Part shown: positions 46,076 through 57,381 of the stretch, piece after piece
Layout of the letters: the number at the start of each line of letters is the position of its first letter
Position numbering within the stretch: the first letter of the stretch is position 1
Assembly (NCBI RefSeq): GCF_963966145.1
Contig: NC_091047.1
Span: forward strand, 25,978,001-26,042,000
Source: Tenebrio molitor
Taxonomy: Eukaryota > Arthropoda > Insecta > Coleoptera > Tenebrionidae
Direction of reading: 5' to 3'
DNA length: 64,000 nucleotides
Made by a program: the position numbers and the translations under genes
Notes under the pieces: generated by a model
The model's database searches: none
Seen by the model: only the letters and a program-made list of their open reading frames with translations
Told to the model about the DNA's origin: nothing

Positions 46076-46646
46076 TACAGGGTGTTTTCGAAGTTGAGGT
46101 GTTCCTTTTAACATGTGATAGTATCCGTTGTTCTAAAGAGTTCTAGCCAAAATCACCTTATTAAAATGTGTACGGCAATGAAGATACAATAAGTTAATTT
46201 TTTTGAAATTTTTGAAACCGGTCCTGCTCAAATTTGCCCTGATTTGTTAGAAATTAGAATTGACAAAAAAAATCAAATGAGCATGGACGTTAATCAAAAA
46301 AACTGTCCGAGTTGTCATCTAATTAGTCGGAATGGCTTTACCATTACGAAAATAATGAGCTCACAGATATATGGGCAATGTTATTAGAATACAGCTGCGG
46401 CATCCAGAGAGTACGCAGAACGATTTCCGGAAAGACACCATCCTGGGCCCTGTCAGTTATAAATCTAGTACAGCGGAGAAATAGACAGGATCGGACTCAA
46501 AATTTTAGAAAACAATAAAAATATATACAATCAATTATCTCCGTTAATACAAACATTTTACTAAAAAGATTTAGGCTAAAATTCTTAAGAATAATGTATA
46601 GTACCTCATATTACAAGTAACGCCTCAACTTCGAAAGCACCCTGTA
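46076..46646. mobile_element. 571-bp TA-flanked MITE
   Basis: Left: TACAGGGTGTTTTCGAAGTT then GAGGTGTT. Right: AACGCCTCAACTTCGAAAGC then ACCCTGTA. The arms continue weakly inward (ACATGTGATAGTA against TAGTACCTCATATTA). No open frame is of note. Confidence 0.87.
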
Positions 46647-49600
46647 TAGGCATTCTTATAAGATTTTATTGACAGCCGTGCCTAAAATAGATACTTTACG
46701 CACTGTTGTACATAAAGTACACTCAAACGTCTATTGCTGTTAATTCTTCGCAAACTTTGCGTATGCTTACCTCTTATTCACGACGTAAAACTCCATAAAA
46801 GTAGTTTTTAGGTAAAACAAAAATTGTAATGGCTTCGAATTTATTAACACCCTAAAAATGTAGGTCATTTGCGTTTGCAACAAGGTCTTCAATTTTTATA
46901 TACGAGACAAAAACCTGACATTAACCTTTAGATCGACCACCAAAATATTTTTTATCAATCCACAGAATGAATATTAATGCCTTATTCAATAATTTATGCG
47001 GGCAACTTGATTCAAGTATGGTTGAACTGAGTACAACTTCACAGTAAACATGCATTAAACCACTTAATGATTAATATTTACTAATCAGATTTACCTAGAT
47101 AGTTCAATAGAATGTATGTGTGTGTGTGCCGAAACCCATTTTATGTTAAACCCTAGCTTCCGTCTCTAAGTCTTGTTCTGCAAGATATCAAAATTACATC
47201 AAACAATTTAAATAATTATGTTTTATCAATCACTTACGCCGCAATATAACATGAATATCATTAAAATAATGGCGGACTTGCATTCGACAGCATGCACGAC
47301 ATGTTCTTGCCGACCCTAACGCTCATGTACCCTAAGGACACCCTCTAATCATCTCACGTGATCGATGTCGGTATCGATACGGCATTATTCTGCGTTCTAA
47401 ATAAATTCCGTCCTTATAAACTCGAAAAATGCTGTTGTTACGCTAAAAACGTATCAGATATATTATCGAGTGCACGTACCAACCTTCACGTGAAAAATTG
47501 CTAAGCAGTGCATACACTGACCTTTAAAGGGCGAAGTAATATATCAAAATCGACGATATTCGACTATGCAAACTATTGGCAAGTTGAGTGCTTCGAAGGG
47601 TGAGACTGACTCCTTGGGAGGATGGCGGGACCGTAAAAAATAGATTAAATCAGGACAAAAAATATTTTGGTTGGATGTTGGCAGTTTTGCAAAGGATATT
47701 AAATAGCGACGGATTCACCGCTATCTCAAAAAACGATTAGGTATGTGGTATTCGGTAGATTCTTGTCTCAAAGGTAAAGCGGAACCAGATTCTTATAATT
47801 AACAAATAAACAATTTAACAATACATTAATAAATAATATAATAAGTTGTTGTTTTAGTTGGTTGTGAACAACGAGGCGGAGACTGAGTCTGCGATAATAA
47901 TGTAGTAAGTATCCCACGTTGTGCCTACAAAATTATTTTATCTACGACCGTTTAAGATAATTCAAAGTTTCCATTTGAATAAAATGAAATAAAAAAATCA
48001 AAGTAAAAAGTAACGTTCTTATTTTCGTTTTAGTGAAAGTTTGCGAATAGAAAATGAGTTACGTACTCGTATTTACATTTTTTTTTTATAATTTACTCGT
48101 GGCAGGTCCGTGCGGCAATAGTTATTTACGAACCGAGTGCGAAAAGACGTTTTTCGCGGATGAGCGCAGTATGTGAGGCACGAGCAACGAACGATCGAGT
48201 GCTTCATTTGCGCGAAGTAAAAATATTTAACGAAATGAAGTAGGTATTGGATTCAATTACATAAAATGTGGCTAACAGAATCAAAGAATTTTTATGACCC
48301 GTTATATGACCGCGTTCTGACTGTGTACTAATTACGAAGTCCAAAATTTTATTTCATCAAACGTAGCTGGAGATCATTCCAGGAGATTAAACAAAATTTC
48401 GCTACTTCTCATACTTTGCTTATACCATTAAATAGCAATAAAAACAGTGCGTGGTCACGAAGACATTTCTATATAATTGGATTGACAAGCCCTTCTGTGG
48501 AACAGACCTAAATGCAAGCAAGCCGCCCCCGAAATTTTACACACTACATTAAGTAATTAGCACAAAATTGAATGTAAAGATAATAAAAAATTCCGGGCGC
48601 GTACTGGATTGAAGTACTCGGGAAAGTACGCAATAAAACGCAAACAGCGAGGAAAAAATGGTTAACAAGGCTTGATAGTTTAATTTAGAGGGTTGTTCGT
48701 GCAGACTTTAGTTTAACGGTATTGTTATCGAATGCAATATGTGTCGACCTGAATTTTAATTGGTCGTAACTTTTTTATGAAACACATTTGTCTTAATAAA
48801 AGATAATAACGAACGCGGCTGGATACATAAAACAGCGTCGCTTGCTGTTATGATAATGATAATAACTGTGACTGATAATGAGAACTGCATAACGTTGCCA
48901 CTTTGTAGCGAACTGATTTATGACGGCCGGACTTTAACTAGGTGGAAGTCTTGCTGGCTGTAATAGACCGGCGACTTTGTATAAAATAAGCAAATATTTG
49001 CTCAAATCCACTTTCTCGTAAACGGAATGAAATTGCAGACAAACGGTCAAATTACTCGTTGCTCATTTATACATCGCGGTTTGCATACTCTGAATTAATT
49101 CAATAGAAGGTTTTTTAACGCGAAGTAAAAAAAATCAAAATTTATATGAGCGTTTCTCACTGAGAGCTCGATCGTGAAAAGCGAAAGTTGGCTCTTGGAT
49201 TGATTCATACAGATTTACCTGTAATCATCAATATGAGTTATATCTGCCAACAACAATTACTCACCTGCAAGAATTTTCAATAGAAATCTGTTTTTTACGT
49301 ACTTTGGTGATTTATACTACAATACAGTTATAAAAAGCATTCAAAAAAATTGTGGTCAAGTGGAGACGGTGCTGCTTTTGATTGCGCTATTGTATGGCGC
49401 TCAACTGTCACAGATTTCAAACGTCATGTCTTCAAAAAACATCCAGCGCTATGAATTAGCTCTTTTGCAAAAAATTTTTTCTGAACTAACCAACGTGGAT
49501 TTTCCTGGGTTTGGTATATTTACAATAAAATGATGACTAAAGTGAAGTTATGTATGTGAAATAAATGTCAAACCATACCAACTAAAAGGACAACCTGCAT

Positions 49601-50902
49601 TTGTAAGAGGAAGACAAAATCAAATTTTTTGAACGCTCGTTGCAAATCAAGTTAAGTTAGGTTAAACTGTAACATCTTTTCTAGTTTTGAAAATTAGACT
49701 GATGCGAAGTCCTGTATGGGTTGACTTAGACTTAGCTCATTTGGCATATTTCTTGACACAGAAATACTAAACATAAGCTTAAGAATCTATATCTACATCA
49801 AACCTAAGTCAATAAGAACATTTTTCCTACAGTAACTGGATCTATCTGCTATGTCTTATGCAGAAAAATTGCCTTGAAATATTAAAGAAAGGCATTTGAA
49901 TTGACCAGCTTTGTTTTCTTCTATGCAGAAACATGATAAGCTCAATTGGCTTAAGATTGTTTTAGCTTACGTTCTTTTAGTATTTGGATATTTTGAGTGA
50001 ATATAATATAACTGAACTGAAAGGGTCGCGTCCACCACTTCGAAGACTTCATAATTTTGTTATCGGGTACAGGATTCACTTTGTTGTTTTATTAACAGTC
50101 TTGCTTGTTTTGTCTGATTCTTTAACGTAATTAGACACTAACATCAAGATTCCTGTGGAGTAGACTAAACACGAATTAATTTTAATTCCTTCTTTATCAC
50201 GTTACAGCGATAGTAATGTCTCTTTAACCGAAAAACATTGTTTCAAGCTGTAAAATAAACTTTGCTGATTATTCTTTAATTTTCGGGTTATTCAACTTTC
50301 TTCTTGCTTGTTTTCGTTGTCTTTAACTAATATCTGGGGCAACAGGTATTATGTATTATTCATCGAAAAAATGTTCTAAATTAAAACTGTTAAAATCTTT
50401 GAATAAAATGGGCAAATGAAAAATTTTACAAAACAGAAAGAATCAAAATTTCAATTTTTTGAAAGCCTAATTATCCTCTATTCGAGCTCCTGAACGCTTT
50501 TATTGTTATGGAAGCAAGCACGAATAGCAGATGAGTTCCTTATTGCCAACAACAACGAAAGCATGAGTGAAAACTGAAAAAAAAATCGGAAAATATTTCT
50601 TATGCTCGAATCAGATTTTAGAAGAAAAGTGCATCAACTCCAAGTAATTACTTGAGAAGATATATTTATTTTAAATGTGAACCTGCGATATTTCAGTTTT
50701 CAACATAATATTGATTAAAACAAATTTTTTGACCTGTGATATGCATGAAATAAATTTCCACTTGTCAATTTTGTGAAGTGTGAAAAATTTTCGGAAATTT
50801 TATTATTGCTATGAGAATCGCCCTCAAATGTCACATGATTTATATTGACAAATCACAACCCCGAATTGTTTGAATAGCAACCAATCACAATTTAATTAAG
50901 CG
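46647..50902. other. Long stretch without an identifiable gene
   Basis: AT-rich, with hardly any open frames. A reverse-oriented AATAGTTATTTACG motif (48117-48130) next to a CG-rich, partly self-complementary region (48130-48225) may be another, weaker member of the palindrome set. Confidence 0.45.
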
Positions 50903-50975
50903 GAAATTTTCCCTAGGGAAAATTTCTGATATAATTGACCTAGGGAAAACATTTTTTGGGCAATTCTCTTCCGAA

Positions 50976-51142
50976 TATACCTCGGGACAGATATATATCG
51001 CCATAAATTTTTTCTTGCAGTCCAACACTCGTGTTTGTCGCTCAAAATTACCCTCGGGCTGGCGCCCTCGCTTGCTACAAACACTCGTGTGTGAGGACTG
51101 CTCGAAAAAATTTCCGGCAATATATCTGTCCCTTGGTATATT
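50976..51142. repeat. Long hairpin repeat of about 165 bp
   Basis: Arms of about 70 bp: TACCTCGGGACAGATATATA and CAGTCCAACACTCGTGTTTG on the left, and CAAACACTCGTGTGTGAGGA and AATATATCTGTCCCTTGGTA on the right. They close on a GC-rich tip (CTCGGGCTGGCGCCCTCG). The overlapping 91- and 100-residue frames on the minus strand and the 85-residue frame on the plus strand arise from this symmetry and are not genes. A perfect 24-bp palindrome centred on CCCTAGGG sits just upstream at 50903-50926. Confidence 0.9.
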
Positions 51143-51143
51143 A

Positions 51144-52009
51144 TACAGTGTGGAAACCACTTATGGAATAAATTCAGTAATTTCAAAACTAATGACATTT
51201 GTCAAAAACGCTGAAACAGGTCGATTTTTATTTCTCATGGTACTTATTTTAAGTTGGTTCACTTGTTCATGACGTCATCCATTTTTGAGCTATGACGTCA
51301 TCACCATTTTTTTTAAATGACAACACTGACTTTTTTCTTCTTTTTCTGATAGACCTACTACGTAAACGATTAATGAAAAAAATTGGTACCTTAGATAACA
51401 ATTTTTTTGAGAAAATGAAAAATTTTACTTCAAAAATTTAATTTAATTTTTAATGTAAAAATTTTAATTGACCTTAAACAGAAACAAACAAACATCTAAG
51501 GTTAACAATAAAATGTAACGCAAATGTTGAAATTATCCCCCGCCAACTTTTGACACTGTACACAGCGCTCAATAATGTCAGGGTTGATTTGTTCCATTTC
51601 AGCGCGAATTCTCTGTCATAAATCTTGTAAATTATTTGGTGTATTAAAGCAAACCCTCGATTTTAAATAACCACATAGAAAAAAAAATAAGTACATTAAA
51701 AATTAAATTAAATTTTTGAAATAAAATTTGTTATTTTCTAAAAAAAATTGTTATGTAAGGTACCAATTTTTTTCATTCATCGTTTAGGTAGTAGGAAGGT
51801 CTATCAGAAAGAGAAGAAAAAAGTGGGGGTTGTCATTTAAAAAAATTGGAGATGACGTCATAGCTCAAAAATGGATGACGTCATGAACAAGTGAAGTAAC
51901 TTGAAGTAAGCATTATTAAAAACAAAAATTGACCTGTTTCAGCGTTTTCGGCAAATGTCATTAGTTTTGAAATTACTGAATTTATTCCATAAGTAATTTC
52001 CACACTGTA
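51144..52009. mobile_element. 866-bp TA-flanked element with transposase remnant
   Basis: Very long inverted ends. Left: TACAGTGTGGAAACCACTTA, then TTCAGTAATTTCAAAACTAA and repeated GACGTCATCCATTTTTGAGC. Right: the complements, ending GTAATTTCCACACTGTA. TIRs exceed 200 bp. Between them a minus-strand transposase fragment survives (51540-51690). It begins one base after the hairpin repeat at 50976-51142. Confidence 0.9.
51540..51690 (-). pseudogene. Tc1/mariner-superfamily transposase C-terminal fragment
   Basis: The minus strand reads YLKSRVCFNTPNNLQDL, a stop, then QRIRAEMEQINPDIIERCVQ. This is the end of a mariner-type transposase: the family commonly has W-G-x-L-K-x-x-V, then N-L-x-x-L-x-x-R-I and a helix before the C-terminus. 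The catalytic domain is gone. It lies inside the element at 51144-52009, so that element is probably a deletion derivative of a mariner-type transposon. Confidence 0.75.
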
Positions 52010-52354
52010 TATGAAAACTGCACCAAATGTAAGCTTTCTATTGGATGTTTATTGCAGGCATTTCCGAAAATGATTCATGCACGAGAGAAATGATAACTGA
52101 CAATTATTTGCTTAGTCATCAGTATTATACACTAATTAAAACGAAAAAAAACTACTTCTTTGTTGTGTTAGATTTTATTTCTGATACCAAAAAACCGATG
52201 AAAGTTTACACTTAGTAAACAGCGTCGAGAATAAAGGTTTGGAGCAAAACTGTTATCTTATAAACAGTTGATGTATTGAAGCCATAAAACCCCAAAAAGT
52301 GCAATTTTTTTTACAAAGATTCAGATTACTAGATTGTTAGGCCCGTCGCTCTAA

Positions 52355-53290
52355 TAAATTGAAGAGGATCACTCAAGACGACAAGTAGCCCGAATCTAAA
52401 ATAATAGTCGCGCTGCCATAAAGAGGGCCTTGGGTAAGGCATCGAATCTATGGTGTTGTTAGAAGACAACCTCCCAGAGAGAAGATCGTTTGATAAGGCT
52501 TTGGGTCACCCGAGTACGCAGAAGTACTGCTGCAACGCTCCAAAATTAGCTTGCAGAGATAACAGGAACGGCAGAATACCTAAGTACCCAAACAATACTG
52601 AACAGCTTTCACGAACGTGAGTTTAACGCAAGAAGAACAGCTAAAGTACTCCCTTTAAGTCCTGAACAGCGTAGAGCAAGAAGGTTATTTCCTCAACATG
52701 TTGATTGGAACTGTTCACTGACGAATCCAGATTCTGTTTGCATCACATTGACGGACGAGTTTGAGTGTGAAGACGCCCAGGGAAATGGTATTTAGACTCT
52801 ACCCTAGAAGAAAAGGTTCCATTTGGAGGAGAGTCCATAATGGTTTTGGGGTGGTATACTCGTAACTTCGAATGGACGCACGTTGCTAATTCGCGAGGGG
52901 TCTATGACTGCGTAGTTTTAGAACCATATGTGGCACCATTTGCAAAGAATATGGGTCCAGAATTCATTCTGCAGCAGGATAATGCCCAAAATGTTCAGGT
53001 AATGGATTGGCCCGCCCGCACTCCAGACCTCAATACAATTGAACACATCTGAGACACACTTGGGCAGGGATTGAAGGAATTTAGCCAGTCCGATACCTTC
53101 AACACGTTGAAAAAATTCTTCTGGACGAATAAGAAGAGATGGTTCTTCCGGTTATTCGAAATTTAATTAAGTATGCCCCGTCGTTGTGCGGAAGTATTGC
53201 GGGTTAGAGGAGGCCATGCCCATTATTCATTTCGCACTTTTGTTTCCTTTTCAAAATACATTTCAATATATGTACATTTTTGCATTTAAT
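52355..53290 (+). pseudogene. Tc1-like transposase pseudogene
   Basis: A nearly full-length but dead Tc1-type transposase, a DDE enzyme that inserts at TA. The N-terminal half shows the HTH region (RLWVTRVRRSTAATLQ near 52495-52545, and NARRTAKVLPLSPEQRRARR near 52620-52685). After a frameshift at about 52713 comes LFTDESRFCLHHIDGRV, holding the first catalytic Asp, then two stops in VxVxRRPGKW. Then EFILQQDNAQN (second Asp, near 52965-52990) and DWPARTPDLNTIEHI (catalytic Glu region, near 53010-53050), ending in a stop where Trp is expected. The C-terminus is PRRCAEVLRVRGGHAHYSF, near 53175-53230. Terminal repeats were not found. Confidence 0.92.
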
Positions 53291-53704
53291 TTTTTTCCTG
53301 TAAGTATCACAAGCAAATTACAACAGATTATTAGAATTTTTAGAGAACAAACTCCTATATTGCAATAACAACAACATCTTCATAAAGGTGGTTCTTTTTT
53401 CGTTTTGATTAGTGTAAGTATAATAGAAAATTATAGCTTGTTCTAATGAATTTAACGAGTTCTGTCATTTTATTATCGTTAAAGCCTTGAATACAGACTT
53501 TGATAATTTGATATGTTTTTCTGAGACCTCGGAGTGTCGAAGGCAATTGTTGCAAAATTTCTACCATCCGACAGTATTAGTAGAGATAATTTAATTTTCT
53601 TTTCTTCAAACACAAGTAAAAATGACATTATAATGCTGTCTCACTTCATTGCCATGGCATCTGACGAGCTAATGAGCGGTAGATAATAGCTATTTATGTA
53701 GTTA

Positions 53705-53812
53705 GTTGCAAAATGAGAGTGTTTTTCGCATGAGACGTGAAAATTGTCCCAACGAACGAAGTGAGTTGGGCAACACGTCGAATGCGAATGCGAAAAACAC
53801 TCGGTTTTGCAA
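53705..53812. repeat. Fold-back palindrome P9
   Basis: Arms GTTGCAAAATGAGAGTGTTT then TTCGCAT, and ATGCGAAAAACACTCGGTTT then TGCAAC. The inner stem is GACGTG...TTGTCCCAAC with GTTGGGCAACACGTC, tip GAACGAAGTGA. The flanking motif is on the other side and in reverse (AATAGCTATTTAT, 53686-53698). Confidence 0.87.
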
Positions 53813-54011
53813 CGAATCACATACAAGATTTTTTCTAATTCCTCATAAAATTGTTAAAAAAAACAAGAAATATTTAAATTTTAGTAAGTACCTAATTAAA
53901 TCATTCTACCATTGAATTTGTCAAGGAATTTATGTTTCGCTTTACTATGACAATATGTAAACAGAAAAAAAATCCACAAAATCACAATTTGGTATCAATT
54001 TGGTCCCTCAA

Positions 54012-55055
54012 ATGAGTGATTCCGAAGAAAGTGTGGGTGCAGATATTGAAGCTGCAGCGGAAGCTGCTATTTCGACCTTGTTACCAGCGAAGTCGCGAGC
54101 TGTTTATGAGTTAAGTTATCAACGCTTCGACCAGTGGTTGGGTTTGAGGAAGTTGGAATGCATATCCGAAAAAGTAATGTTAGCTTATTTCATGCAAAGG
54201 TCTAAAATGCTGAAACCATCAACAATGTGGAGCGAGTATTCAAAACTAAGAACAACCATTTATTTCAATAAAAAGGTAGATATTAGCAAATTCAACAATT
54301 TGTTGCATTCTTGAAGAGACAGAGTGAAGGCTATCGCGGGAAGAAATCGAAGGTTTTTACCAAGGATGAAGTCCATGCATTTTTAAAAGAAGCCAACGAT
54401 GAAACATATTTAATGTTAAAGGTACAAGAAAAAAATTATTAGAGAAGAATTACATTACAAAATAATCATCTTTTTCAGGTTTTACTAATTGTCGGTATAT
54501 CAGGAGCCTGCCGTAGGCAAGAACTACTTCAGTTGTCTATAAAAGACATAGAAGATATGGGAGAATTCCTGAAGATTCAGATCCTTGAAACTAAAACAAA
54601 AGTACCACGAGAATTTACCATAACTCCGGGAAATGTTAGTAGATTAAATTTATTAGAAGTCTTTCGAAGATATTCTTCATTGCGATCTAAAAATACACGG
54701 CACCAGAGATTTTTTGTTGGTTATAGACTTGGAAAATGCATTGCCCACCCTGTTGGAATAAATACTATTGGCGGCGCTCCAAAACAAATAGCCACTTTCC
54801 TTGGTTTGAAGAATCCCGAAGAATACACCGGTCACGCTTTCCGCCGTAGTTCGGCTACATTATTAGCTGAATCCGGAGCAGATACGTCGATTTTGAAACA
54901 GTCAAATCCCAGAGAAAAATAATTACTTATCGGTTGATAGTTATCATGAGATGTCTGCTGTATCGTCAAACAATGAAATTTCAGACGAACTTAACTTGTC
55001 ATCATCATTAACAGAAGGTTTCCATATTTCACATTTACATAATTGTACTGTAAAT
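54012..55055 (+). pseudogene. Crypton-type tyrosine recombinase, frameshifted, catalytic Tyr box missing
   Basis: A tyrosine recombinase of a Crypton DNA transposon, which integrates through a Tyr-DNA intermediate. From ATG 54012 the frame runs through an acidic N-terminus (MSDSEESVGADIEAAAEAA) and a SAM-like DNA-binding part (KSRAVYELSYQRFDQWL). A one-base frameshift near 54285 moves it to the frame with KSKVFTKDEVHAFLKEA. A small intron (54422-54478, GT...AG) precedes ISGACRRQELLQLSIKDIED, with the first catalytic Arg. IGGAPKQIATFLGL and then EYTGHAFRRSSATLLAESG follow, giving the HxxR pair. After ADTSILKQ the family's usual segment with a Trp and the nucleophilic Tyr is absent. The frame ends at a stop at 54920-54922. 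A tail resembling the family C-terminus (FHISHLHNCTVNIY) continues to about 55055 in another frame. Confidence 0.8.
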
Positions 55056-55060
55056 ATATA

Positions 55061-55775
55061 CCGGGTGTAGAATTGGTTTACGAGACATAGGATTTTACAT
55101 GTAAAAATAAGGAGATCCAATTATTGGCTCCCCTAATAATTTTATGGCAAAATGGTTAAAATGAAAGTTAGAGAGAATTAAAAGTACTGTCTAATTTCAC
55201 TCTTTGTTTTTTTCTAACATCTTGTGGTACTGAAAGAAAAGCAAGAAAGGAGTTAAGACAAAAATACTAAAAAGCAGTACTAGCAATGAAATTTTACTTC
55301 TAAAATTATTTGTCGGGTGGTTTTACTATTATTTAATTTTCTTTTGATCTGCCCTTCAAATGAACTCGTACAGGACTACAGGACCAATGAAAAGGTATCT
55401 TCCATTAAATGTTCAAACTTCTCTCAAATTCTTCGAATTGTTTCTATGGCTGAAATTGGTCGTTCTGGGAAACCTGAAGCAAATGTTGCTTGGAAGTTTC
55501 GTAAAGAAGATCCTCCATAATACCATTTAAAGAAATAAATAAAATTTCATGCCTAGAAGTACTTTTTAGTATTTTTGTGTTAACTCTTTTCTTGCCTTTC
55601 TTTCAGTACCACAAGATGATAGAATAAAACTAAGATTGAAATTAGAGAGTAATTTTAATTCTCTCTAACTTTCATTTTAACCATTTTGCCATAAAATTGT
55701 TAGGGGAGCCAATAATTGAAACTCTTTATTTTTACATGTAAAATCCTATGTCTCGTAAACCAATTCTACACCCGG
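55061..55775. mobile_element. 715-bp element with TIRs of about 220 bp
   Basis: Ends: CCGGGTGTAGAATTGGTTTA and TAAACCAATTCTACACCCGG, each flanked by TATA. Pairing continues through TTTTACATGTAAAAATAA, GCCATAAAATTGTTAGGGGA and its complement, and AAAGAAAAGCAAGAAAGGAG against its complement near 55590. The middle (about 55290-55545) has a short plus-strand frame with no recognisable domain. It starts 6 bp after the Crypton remnant. Confidence 0.9.
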
Positions 55776-56430
55776 TATAATAAATCATCCACTTAATTAT
55801 TCTTAATTGAATTTGACACTTTTTTTTCGCATTAATGCAAAAAAGTGACAATCAAAACGCATTAGTGCAAAAAAGAACGTCATTTTGACATTCAAAACGA
55901 CAACATAAAATTCGACATTTTACAACGGAATTAGAAAAAGTTATTATTTCCGCTGACGAGCGGCAGATAAAGTAAACTACTTAAATCATTTGAAATTTCT
56001 GACTTAAATAATAACAAATTCGTTTCTGAATGTGACATACTCGTATTAAAAGCACTTCGTTCGGCAGCCAAACTACCAGCCTCAGCACATAAAACTTCAT
56101 TCTTGCTCCTAATAACATAATATACTAGTACCTACAATCGTGTAAAAAGTAGGCACTTTTTGCACTAAAAATCGTTGTCAAAGTTGACGCTTAGTGAACT
56201 GACGGAATCGTGCCATAAAACTTTTAGTACACGCTTTCCTGACACAGAACTGTCAGAATACAACAATACAATTTGTCGGGAACATTGTTTAGAAGTAGGT
56301 TGCTAAACGACGTGGTTCTCAAACGGCTTTGGTTATTCATAAAATATTGAATCAATAATAATAATTTTATACAAATTTATGTTGAAGCCGGTGATCTTAC
56401 GATCGTAGATAAAATGTTGTAAGACATACG

Positions 56431-56530
56431 TGTAAAAAGTTCCTTTGTTGCACTCACATCCTTTAAAATACTCCCTCGTACCTCGGTCGTATTTTAAACC
56501 CGTTCGTGCGATAAAGGATAACTTTTTACA
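56431..56530. repeat. Fold-back palindrome P10
   Basis: Arms TGTAAAAAGTTCCTTTGTTG then CACTCACATCCTTTAAAATA, and GTATTTTAAACCCGTTCGTG then CGATAAAGGATAACTTTTTA. The tip is CCCTCGTACCTCGGTC. The motif TAAATAACTATTA follows at 56540-56552. Confidence 0.88.
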
Positions 56531-57245
56531 ATTATATCTTAAATAACTATTAATTAAGATTCGATTTTTATTTAAAATTTCATAATCACGTCTGCAAAAT
56601 ACATAAATACCGAATTGAAACTAACCTAATAAAAAAAAATATATTTAGTTGTATAATTCAGTTGAGAACAATAGCGGAATTGATTGTTTCGAGCAGAACC
56701 TGAGGTTGCACTTGATTAACTGCGTGCGAACAAGATCTTAAAAATATATTTTTACGATTCATACATCAGCAATAAAGGCACAAGTAATATTTCATTTTGT
56801 TTGTTAGCAACACCTTCCCCATTTTCTCTTTTCATTCTCATAAAACCTCCAACCTCGTTTCGTGTAGTACGCGTGATAACGACCTTTTTATTTCAGATTT
56901 TCAAAGTAAATTAAGTTTTTGCATGAAACTATCAGTTACCGCTGGAACAATTTCAATTTGAATTGGAAGCACACTTCAGGCAATTTGCAAATTAATGACG
57001 TTCCGGAACCGAATCTTAGACTGTTATGTGTCAGCTTCAATGAAAGACTTGCGCTCTTGACGTACACTAAAATATTTATGTTGAACCGAATTCGTAACGA
57101 AAATTCACTAATTTGTGCCGTATATCAAAATATTTATGTCAACTTTACGACTGGTGCGTGTTAAGTGTTTTAGGAAAATTACGTTATCGGCCTCTACGAT
57201 TTTTTTCTGAGATATTGCGATATTATTTTTCGGGGAGAAACTCAC

Positions 57246-57381
57246 CTGTAAATGGGGTAGCCGGAGCCGTGCTGGAACCAGAAGACCATGTACACCTTAT
57301 CGTGATTATTGGGAGGGGTCACATCACAGGGTAAACTAACACTTTTTCCTTCCACAGCTTCAATGTCTTGCGTCACAACCA
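57246..57381 (-). CDS. Exon of a Sidestep-like Ig-superfamily receptor
   Basis: A 136-bp internal exon on the minus strand. The acceptor is TTCTGTTGCAG just above 57381. The donor is GTGAGT just below 57246. It opens with two bases finishing a split codon, gives 44 residues and ends with AG of a split codon. The peptide includes AVEGKSVSLPCDVTPPNNHD then KVYMVFWFQHGSGYPIY. This is the first half of an amino-terminal V-type Ig domain: LPCD carries the first disulphide Cys, FWF the core Trp, and PIY the conserved end of this half in the Drosophila Sidestep family. Those are single-pass neuronal adhesion/guidance receptors at the cell surface. The signal-peptide exon would lie at higher coordinates and the second half of the domain at lower coordinates. 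I found neither, so flanking introns are probably very long and the window may lie largely inside this gene. Confidence 0.72.

Noticed and set aside
50885..51272. Three overlapping frames of 85-100 codons
   Set aside because: They result from the symmetry of the hairpin repeat at 50976-51142.
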